Positions 7,331-12,476 of a stretch of DNA of 12,476 nucleotides are shown here, one piece after another. The stretch is from CAYNCE01 sp964522515 (lineage in GTDB: Bacteria; Patescibacteriota; Patescibacteriia; UBA2196). The stretch's first letter is position 1, and every line of letters begins with the position of its first letter. The stretch is from NCBI GenBank assembly GCA_964522515.1, contig CAZFWC010000017.1, positions 1 through 12,476 on the forward strand, read 5' to 3'. The notes under the pieces are model-generated. The model saw nothing but the letters and a program-made list of their open reading frames with translations, was not told the DNA's origin and ran no database searches. The position numbers were made by a program, and so were the translations under genes.

Positions 7331-7936
7331 TTAAACTGTGGCATTCCAAGAAATTTGCGTGATTATTGTTTCTGTTCTATTAAATTGCAAATTACTATGC
7401 AACGGATTTTGAAAATAATTGTGAAAAGGAATCTCTTTAAAATTTTTAACAACAAACAAAAAATACCGCCCTCTTAATAATTGGGCAACTGAATATTCCT
7501 TATTCGTCAAAGCGATATTACCACTTGAATTATTTAATCCTTTAACTTCCACCCCTAAAAATTCCCTATGTTGGGTGTAAAGTTTAAAATCAAATCCACA
7601 ACCATGTTTTGTTGTATCTTCAATTTGATAATTTTTAAATATATCAATTTCAGTATAATTTTCTTTAAAATAATGCTCTGCTGCTTGACCTGTTATAAGC
7701 CGTTTAGCAAAAGAACTTTCTTTGCCCTCTTTTTTGGCAACTTGTTCCATTAAAACATCCAGTTCATGATTTTCGTAAATTATCTCTTTTAGCAAGTTTG
7801 AAAAATTTCTTATATCTAAATCTTTAAAAGAATTATAAACATTTTTACAATATTGCCTTATCTCTCTTTTGTGCCAACCTTGTCTTTTATTTGGAAAAAC
7901 AGGGTCAAATTCATCTCTATAATTTTTTACAGACAT
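7331..7936 (-). CDS. DUF3883 / PD-(D/E)xK-type nuclease, N-terminus lost to a stop codon
   Basis: The 201-residue open part carries a helical region (SVKNYRDEFDPVFPNKRQGW and RQYCKNVY) and a C-terminal DUF3883-like domain. The latter has GQAAEHYF (E87), CGFDFKLY (D116), FLGVEVKG (E130, K132) and ALTNKEYSVAQ. The D116 / E130-x-K132 arrangement fits a PD-(D/E)xK nuclease core, so a restriction-endonuclease role is plausible. In the same frame upstream of ATG 7936, 26 further codons (8014-7937: KGLKYLGFDNFTEAFNVIG and so on) are clearly protein-like and join a 21-codon start (8080-8018) through one TAA. The gene is therefore probably a nonsense-mutated longer gene, 8080-7331, and translation from 7936 would give a shortened protein. 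Confidence 0.7.
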   Translation of the reverse strand: MSVKNYRDEFDPVFPNKRQGWHKREIRQYCKNVYNSFKDLDIRNFSNLLKEIIYENHELDVLMEQVAKKEGKESSFAKRLITGQAAEHYFKENYTEIDIFKNYQIEDTTKHGCGFDFKLYTQHREFLGVEVKGLNNSSGNIALTNKEYSVAQLLRGRYFLFVVKNFKEIPFHNYFQNPLHSNLQFNRTETIITQISWNATV

Positions 7937-8014
7937 CGGTTTAACTTCTAAAGCAAGTCCAATAACATTAAATGCCTCCGTGAAATTATCAAAGCCGAGA
8001 TATTTTAAACCTTT

Positions 8015-8080
8015 TTAATCAAACTTTGCCAAAAATAATCCAGCTAATATTGATTTTTCTCTAAGCGTAAGTTTCTGCAT
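8015..8080 (-). pseudogene. N-terminal piece of the DUF3883 gene, cut by TAA
   Basis: ATG at 8080 opens MQKLTLREKSILAGLFLAKF plus D, then TAA (8017-8015), and the same frame resumes with KGLKYLGFD. No frame change is needed to join the two parts, so a single base change (for instance GAA or AAA to TAA) explains the break. It overlaps the end of the methyltransferase fragment in another frame. Confidence 0.6.
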
Positions 8081-8402
8081 ATTTTTTCATTATTTTAATC
8101 AAACTGAAAATAATTTGTCCTCTATGATCGCACATTCCTTTTCTTTGCCCAATCACTGAAAAAGTTTGACAAGGAAAACCCGCAATCATTAAATCAAAAT
8201 CAGGCAAATCGTTTGTATTGATTTTTGTTAAATCGCCATGATTTTTTTCGTCTTCGCCGAAAAATTCCCTATATGTTTTTTCCGCGCCTTTGTCTATTTC
8301 AGAAAAACCGACACATCGCATCCCCAAATTTTCAAGCCCAAGACGACCTCCTCCAATTCCCGCGCAAAAATCAATAAATTTTATATTTTTTGTATTCCCC
8401 AT
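8061..8402 (-). CDS. C5-cytosine DNA methyltransferase, truncated after motif IV
   Basis: N-terminal third of a DNA (cytosine-5) methyltransferase. Motif I is FIDFCAGIGGGRLGLE (9-24), an acidic residue follows in GFSEIDKGA (motif II), and motif IV with the catalytic cysteine is FDLMIAGFPCQTFSVIGQRK (C78). The protein ends at residue 113 (IMKKYAETYA), exactly where family members continue to the ENV motif; motifs VI, VIII, IX and X and the target-recognition domain are absent, and complete enzymes exceed 300 residues. It should be inactive. The start is ATG 8402: an in-frame ATG at 8435 lies upstream of the promoter's -10 box and is excluded. It is the first gene of the operon leading to vsr. 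Confidence 0.85.
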   Translation of the reverse strand: MGNTKNIKFIDFCAGIGGGRLGLENLGMRCVGFSEIDKGAEKTYREFFGEDEKNHGDLTKINTNDLPDFDLMIAGFPCQTFSVIGQRKGMCDHRGQIIFSLIKIMKKYAETYA

Positions 8403-8415
8403 GATTTTTGCTTTT

Positions 8416-8445
8416 ATTATAACATCAAAAACCAAAAAACAGCAA
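8416..8445 (-). promoter_or_regulatory. Promoter of the methyltransferase-vsr operon (module D)
   Basis: Minus strand: -35 TTGCTG (8445-8440), 18-base spacer, -10 TATAAT (8421-8416), then 13 bases to ATG 8402. The -35 lies inside the 3' arm of the module hairpin, so hairpin and promoter overlap. Confidence 0.65.
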
Positions 8446-8455
8446 TGATGCCGTT
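8434..8455 (-). repeat. Module D hairpin with U-tract (repeat copy 3)
   Basis: Minus strand AACGGCA, loop TCAT, TGCTGTT, then more T. Seven pairs with one G-U that exists only on the minus strand. It lies 22 bases after the stop of the upstream AntA-like gene and could terminate it. Confidence 0.6.
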
Positions 8456-8477
8456 GGAAAATTTGCGCGTTAGTAAT

Positions 8478-9386
8478 TTATTTTTTATTTCCTAAAAGTT
8501 TTTTAATATCTTCATCTGTAAATTCTTTTCTATAATCAATTAATTTCGGATGTTTAATATTTCTTAATTCATCATCATAAGTCGCCATAATTTTTCTAAC
8601 TCTTTTTTTTGTGGCGTCCCAGTTGCGAGTTGAAGAAAATGTTTTAAAAATCTTTATAAACTCTTGCTGACTTAAATTTTTCCTCTTTTTTGTATATTCA
8701 TTTTCAAGCTCTCCAGCTAACCCTGTCTCAAAACTTCCTATAAAAAATAAAACCTCCTCATACATTGAATTTCTTGTTAAATCTTTTTTTGCTAAATTTA
8801 ATAATTTTCTATATTCTTTTGCTCTCTCATCAAACAAAAATTGATATAACATATCTGTATAAGTCCCGTAGTATTTTGCTGACACATATTTTTTTATGCT
8901 GTTAGTAAAATCTTTTCTAAAATCTTTGGTTTCCTCTCTAGTCTCACTAAAACTTTGCGCTAACTGGTTGACAAACTTGGAATTTTTTAAAGCTACCCCC
9001 ATTACTTTTTTAAAATTTTCCTCTGTTCTTATAAAGTATTTTCTAACCCGCTTGCCTATCTCATTATTTTCAAGCATTGCTAACTCTTTTGCCATTTCTA
9101 TTGTTAATATATAATTTATTGGCAAAACCCTGCCAGTTTTTATATCAACGATTTTACCTGTTTTGTGGGCTTTTAATCCATTCCCAAAATTCGGAATGGA
9201 CATAAAATAATCCAAATTTTCTGTAAAATCATATTTTTCTATTCTATCTTTAATCCAATCTGCAAACTTAGTTTTTACTTTTAATTCTTCGTGCAAATCT
9301 CTTGCGTTTACAAAACGCTTCTTTTCGTCATCTATTGTTTTTTGCATTACTTTAATATTTATTACTTCGTTTAAATTTTTATTCAT
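8478..9386 (-). CDS. AntA/AntB-type antirepressor domain protein
   Basis: 302 residues. The N-terminal part carries the AntA/AntB signature: RFVNARDLHEELKVKTKFAD (24-43), DWIKDRIEKYDF, then NYILTIEMAKELAMLENNEI (91-110) and GKRVRKYFI (111-119). In phages such proteins counter the lysogenic repressor, usually by protein-protein contact. The C-terminal 170 residues (from about 130) are lysine-rich and helical, with no domain I recognise. A module-type promoter lies 30 bases upstream and the module D hairpin lies just beyond the stop, so it is transcribed alone. It is a phage-derived gene beside a restriction island; no other phage gene is visible, so its present role may be different. Confidence 0.8.
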   Translation of the reverse strand: MNKNLNEVINIKVMQKTIDDEKKRFVNARDLHEELKVKTKFADWIKDRIEKYDFTENLDYFMSIPNFGNGLKAHKTGKIVDIKTGRVLPINYILTIEMAKELAMLENNEIGKRVRKYFIRTEENFKKVMGVALKNSKFVNQLAQSFSETREETKDFRKDFTNSIKKYVSAKYYGTYTDMLYQFLFDERAKEYRKLLNLAKKDLTRNSMYEEVLFFIGSFETGLAGELENEYTKKRKNLSQQEFIKIFKTFSSTRNWDATKKRVRKIMATYDDELRNIKHPKLIDYRKEFTDEDIKKLLGNKK

Positions 9387-9416
9387 AAATTTATTTTAAT
9401 TATTTTTTACGATTTT

Positions 9417-9445
9417 ATTTTACAACAACGGCTAAAAAATAGCAA
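9417..9445 (-). promoter_or_regulatory. Promoter of the AntA-like gene (module E)
   Basis: Minus strand: -35 TTGCTA (9445-9440), 17-base spacer, -10 TAAAAT (9422-9417), 30 bases before the ATG. The block around the -10 matches module C. Confidence 0.65.
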
Positions 9446-9447
9446 TC

Positions 9448-9469
9448 AAAAAACAGCAATGATGCTGTT
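9448..9469 (-). repeat. Module E hairpin with U-tract (repeat copy 4)
   Basis: Minus strand AACAGCA, loop TCAT, TGCTGTT, seven perfect pairs, then a run of T. No minus-strand gene precedes it (polA runs the other way), so here it has no obvious transcript to terminate. Confidence 0.65.
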
Positions 9470-9557
9470 GGAAAATATCTATAGATTTTCTAAAAATTTA
9501 ACTACTAAAAAAAATTAACAATTTCAGTAAATTCTGGTTTTTTGATTAAATAAATGT

Positions 9558-9563
9558 TAAAAT
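9558..9563 (+). promoter_or_regulatory. Possible -10 box of polA
   Basis: TAAAAT, 6 bases before the polA ATG, the same spacing as for the NYN gene. No good -35 is seen at 16-18 bases upstream. If used, the transcript is leaderless. Confidence 0.35.
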
Positions 9564-9569
9564 ATATTT

Positions 9570-12359
9570 ATGAAAAAGAAAAAATTTATAATTATTGATG
9601 CTAACTCTCTTATTCACAGAGCTTTTCACGCTTTGCCTCCACTAACTGCAAGAGACGGAAAAGTAGTCAACGCAGTCTACGGATTTACATCAATTTTTTT
9701 AAAAGCATTAAAAGATTTTAATCCTGATTATATTGCTTGTTGTTTTGATGTTGATAAAAATACTTTTCGCAAAAAAAAATATTCAGAATACAAAGCTCAC
9801 CGAAAAGAACAACCATCAGAACTTTATTATCAATTTCCTTTAATTAAAGAATTATTAAAAGCGTTTCGTGTGCCAATTTATGAAAAACAAGGATTTGAAG
9901 CAGACGATATTATTGGCACCCTGTCTAAAATTGTAAATAAAAAATATAAAAATGTGAAAAATATTATTGTAACTGGAGATTTAGATATTTTACAATTGAT
10001 TAATAATGACACTGAAGTCTACACTTTAAAACAAGGAATTTCTAACACAATAATTTATAATGAAAAAGCAGTTCAAGAACGATTTGGTTTTAATCCAAAC
10101 CAAGTTGTGGATTACAAAGCTTTACGCGGAGATCCTTCAGATAATATTCCTGGTGTTAAAGGAATTGGAGAAAAAATTGCAACAGATTTAATTAAAGAAT
10201 TTGGAAATTTAGATAATGTGTATAAAAATTTAGATAACCACAAAATAAAATCAGGTGTAGTTGATAAGTTAATTAAGCATAAAAAAGAAGCTTACTTGTC
10301 ACAAATGTTAGCTACAATTGAGAAAGATGTAAAAATTCATTTTGATTTAAAAGATGCAAAAGTAGAACCATTTAACACTGAAGAAGTAATTAATTTATTT
10401 CAATCTTGGAAATTTAATTCTTTAATTTCTAGAATTCCACAAGCTGAAAAAATAATGTTAAAAAAACAAGGGACTTTATTCGCGCCTACCCTCCTTCGCT
10501 CCGACCCTAACAATCCTAGCTTCGGCGGGCAGGATTTAAGTGTTGATAAAAAATTTGAGATGAAAAAAGGATATCATTTAGTCAATAATAAAAAAACTTT
10601 TGATGAATTTTTAAGTAAACTAAAAAAACAAGAGCAATTTGTTTTTGACACTGAAACAGACGGCTTGAATCCGTTTAATTCAAAATTATTAGGAATTAGT
10701 TTTTCATGGAAATCAGAAGAAGCGTATTATATTATTGAAAAATATTTAAACAAAGATATTAAAAAAATATTTGAAGATGCAAAAATAAAAAAAATCGCGC
10801 ACAATTTAAAATTTGATTACGAAGTATTAAAATCTTATAATTTTGATGTTCAAGGATTATTTTTTGACACAATGATTGCGTCTTATCTTTTAAATCCTGG
10901 CACACGACAACACAGTTTAGATGTTTTAGCTTTCACTGAGTTAGGATACAAAATGCAACCAATCACAGATTTAATCGGGGAGAAAAAATTAAATGTTAAG
11001 CTGGGTTTTAAAACCCAGCTTAACTTATCACAAGTAAAAGTTGAAAAAGTAGCTAATTATTCTTGTGAAGACGCAGATCTTTCGTGGCGTTTGTATAAAA
11101 AACTTTCAGAAAAATTAGATGACGCAATTATTCAAAATGTTTTGCAAAAAATAGAAGTGCCTTTAATTAAAGTGCTGGCAGAAATGGAAAAAAATGGAAT
11201 TAAAATAGATATTAAATTTTTAAATAAAATGAGTCAAGAGTTAGAATTAAAAATTGAAAATTTAGAATTAAAAATTTATAAATTATCTGGACAGGAATTT
11301 AATGTAGCTTCACCAAAACAACTAAAAGAAATTTTGTTTGATAAAATGAAAATTTCCAGCTTTGGATTAAGTAAAACTAAAACTGGAATTTCAACTGCTG
11401 CTGGCGAGCTTGATAAATTAAAAGGACAACACAAAATTATTGATTTAATTTTAGAATTTCGTGAATTATCAAAATTAAAAAATACTTATCTTGATCCTTT
11501 GCCAAAATTAGTTGATAAAAATAATCGCGTTCATACTTCTTTTAACCAAACAATCACAGCAACTGGCAGGCTTTCATCTTCAAATCCAAATTTACAAAAT
11601 ATTCCAATTCGCACAAAAATTGGCAGAGAAATTCGCAAGGCTTTTATTGCTGAAAAAGAATATTCCATTTTAGCAGTTGATTATTCGCAAATTGAATTAA
11701 GAATTATTGCTTCTTTGTCTAATGATGAAAAAATGATAAAAGCTTTTGAAAATAAGGCTGATATTCACACGCAAACTGCTGCTGAAATTTTTAATATTAA
11801 ACCAAAGGATGTTAGCAAAGAAATTCGCCGTCAAGCCAAAGCAGTTAATTTTGGCGTGATTTACGGTTTGGGCGCGCGCGGTTTAGCAAACGACACTGGA
11901 ATTTCTTTTGAAGAAGCTCAAAATTTTATTGAAAAATACTTTGAAATTTATGATGGAATTAAAAATTATATTGAAGAAACAATTGCGTTAACTCGTGAAC
12001 TTGGTTATGCAGAAACTTTATTGGGTCGTCGCAGATATTTGCCAGAAATAAATGCGCGCCACCACCAACTTCGTTCTCAAGCTGAAAGAATGGCAATTAA
12101 TCATCCTGTTCAAGGAACTGCCGCTGACTTAATAAAATTAGCAATGATAAATTTGCAAAAAAGATTAGAAAAAGAATTTGTTAAAGAAGAAATTAAAATG
12201 CTTTTACAAGTTCACGACGAATTAGTTTTTGAAGTTAAAAATGATTTAGTAAAACACGCGTCAAAAATTATTAAATATGAAATGGAAAATGTCTACAAAC
12301 TCCGTGTTCCGATTGAAGTTGAAATTGGTGTTGGTAAAAATTGGGGAGAAGCAAAATAA
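9570..12359 (+). CDS. polA: DNA polymerase I (5'-3' exo, 3'-5' exo and polymerase domains)
   Basis: 929 residues, the usual size of a three-domain enzyme that removes RNA primers and fills gaps in replication and repair. The 5' nuclease (1-290) has IDANSLIHRAF, FEADDIIG (110-116), VTGDLDILQL and the helix-hairpin-helix region DPSDNIPGVKGIGEK. The proofreading domain looks active: D360/E362 (FDTETDGL), N412 and D416 (HNLKFD), Y497 and D501 (YSCED). Polymerase: TGRLSSSNPNLQNIPIR, motif A DYSQIELR (D704), motif B RRQAKAVNFGVIYG (753-766, F761) and motif C HDE (882-884). ATG 9570 has no Shine-Dalgarno. Two odd in-frame insertions occur: residues about 304-322 (GC-rich DNA) and 476-485 (perfect palindrome). 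Both lie outside catalytic motifs. It is convergent with the gene at the right edge. Confidence 0.98.
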   Translation: MKKKKFIIIDANSLIHRAFHALPPLTARDGKVVNAVYGFTSIFLKALKDFNPDYIACCFDVDKNTFRKKKYSEYKAHRKEQPSELYYQFPLIKELLKAFRVPIYEKQGFEADDIIGTLSKIVNKKYKNVKNIIVTGDLDILQLINNDTEVYTLKQGISNTIIYNEKAVQERFGFNPNQVVDYKALRGDPSDNIPGVKGIGEKIATDLIKEFGNLDNVYKNLDNHKIKSGVVDKLIKHKKEAYLSQMLATIEKDVKIHFDLKDAKVEPFNTEEVINLFQSWKFNSLISRIPQAEKIMLKKQGTLFAPTLLRSDPNNPSFGGQDLSVDKKFEMKKGYHLVNNKKTFDEFLSKLKKQEQFVFDTETDGLNPFNSKLLGISFSWKSEEAYYIIEKYLNKDIKKIFEDAKIKKIAHNLKFDYEVLKSYNFDVQGLFFDTMIASYLLNPGTRQHSLDVLAFTELGYKMQPITDLIGEKKLNVKLGFKTQLNLSQVKVEKVANYSCEDADLSWRLYKKLSEKLDDAIIQNVLQKIEVPLIKVLAEMEKNGIKIDIKFLNKMSQELELKIENLELKIYKLSGQEFNVASPKQLKEILFDKMKISSFGLSKTKTGISTAAGELDKLKGQHKIIDLILEFRELSKLKNTYLDPLPKLVDKNNRVHTSFNQTITATGRLSSSNPNLQNIPIRTKIGREIRKAFIAEKEYSILAVDYSQIELRIIASLSNDEKMIKAFENKADIHTQTAAEIFNIKPKDVSKEIRRQAKAVNFGVIYGLGARGLANDTGISFEEAQNFIEKYFEIYDGIKNYIEETIALTRELGYAETLLGRRRYLPEINARHHQLRSQAERMAINHPVQGTAADLIKLAMINLQKRLEKEFVKEEIKMLLQVHDELVFEVKNDLVKHASKIIKYEMENVYKLRVPIEVEIGVGKNWGEAK
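10481..10535 (+). repeat. GC-rich insertion in the polA linker
   Basis: 55 bases with 35 G+C inside strongly AT-rich coding sequence. They encode about residues 304-322 (APTLLRSDPNNPSFGGQD), between the 5' nuclease and proofreading domains. Imperfect self-complementarity is seen (CCCTCCTTCGCT against AGCTTCGGCGGG). It looks like a short interspersed element tolerated in frame in a linker. Confidence 0.5.
10995..11024 (+). repeat. Perfect 30-nt palindrome inserted in frame in polA
   Basis: The left arm GTTAAGCTGGGTTTT (10995-11009) is followed directly by its exact reverse complement (11010-11024). It occupies exactly ten codons, VKLGFKTQLN (476-485). Removing them restores a normal-looking sequence, GEKKLN-LSQVKVEKVANYSCED, before the third exonuclease motif. 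Confidence 0.75.
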
Positions 12360-12427
12360 ATCAAGAAACGCACAAATAAAAGGATAAAATGTGGGTAATT
12401 TGCAGTAGGTCTAATATGATGAAATTT

Positions 12428-12476
12428 TTAAACTTCAATCACAACTGGTAACACCATTGGTCGTTTGCCAGTTTTT
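12428..12476 (-). CDS. C-terminus of a convergent gene, probably ribonuclease J
   Basis: The frame open from the window edge to TAA at 12428 ends in KTGKRPMVLPVVIEV. This resembles the C-terminal tail of RNase J (consensus roughly RRPMxLPVxxEV), an exo/endoribonuclease of RNA turnover. Only 15 residues are visible, so the assignment is provisional. It is convergent with polA; the 68 bases between them hold no clear terminator. Confidence 0.5.
   Translation of the reverse strand, partial: KTGKRPMVLPVVIEV

Noticed and set aside
8403..8435. Longer methyltransferase start at ATG 8435
   Set aside because: It lies upstream of the -10 box of the operon promoter, and the extra residues do not belong to the family; ATG 8402 gives the usual beginning just before motif I.
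5872..9114. Several plus-strand frames of 60-130 codons
   Set aside because: All are antisense to well-supported minus-strand genes and read as Phe/Ile/Lys-rich shadow translations.

Overview
The window is AT-rich bacterial DNA, most likely from a Candidate Phyla Radiation (Patescibacteria) lineage. The 16S rRNA gene is divergent, with changes at several near-universal positions. Translation starts lack Shine-Dalgarno motifs. A fragment of a C-terminal domain that I associate with CPR surface proteins is also present. The phylum or class cannot be settled by eye. UGA is not recoded: the 929-codon polA frame has none, and one gene ends in TGA.

Layout. (1) 1-2560 holds three minus-strand accessory genes: an EcoRI-family adenine methyltransferase (cut by the window edge), a NYN/LabA-like nuclease and a DUF3800 protein. 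Two very short plus-strand transcription units lie between them; each has a consensus promoter and a terminator hairpin and may be a small RNA. (2) 2561-4553 is a solitary 16S rRNA unit on the plus strand, with its own promoter, a boxA-like leader, leader and trailer hairpins, two tandem related hairpins and a terminator. No 23S, 5S or tRNA follows. (3) 4579-8445 is a minus-strand operon read toward the 16S gene: truncated C5-cytosine methyltransferase, DUF3883 nuclease-like gene broken by a stop codon, small unknown protein, restriction-enzyme-like protein, Vsr mismatch endonuclease, three-helix membrane protein and an unknown protein. It runs into a C-terminal remnant of a surface-protein gene. 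(4) 8478-9386 is an AntA-type phage antirepressor-like gene. (5) 9570-12359 is a complete three-domain DNA polymerase I on the plus strand whose coding frame carries two foreign-looking insertions: a GC-rich segment and a perfect 30-nt palindrome. The last bases are the C-terminus of a convergent gene, probably RNase J.

How the pieces relate. Five minus-strand accessory units share a nearly identical promoter module; four of the five are preceded by a conserved, partly covarying hairpin with a U-tract. These repeated terminator-promoter modules, spread on both sides of the 16S gene, are the strongest unexplained pattern. The operon in (3) looks like a decayed 5-methylcytosine restriction-modification island: the methyltransferase has lost everything after the catalytic PCQ motif, the adjacent nuclease gene has a nonsense codon, yet vsr is intact.
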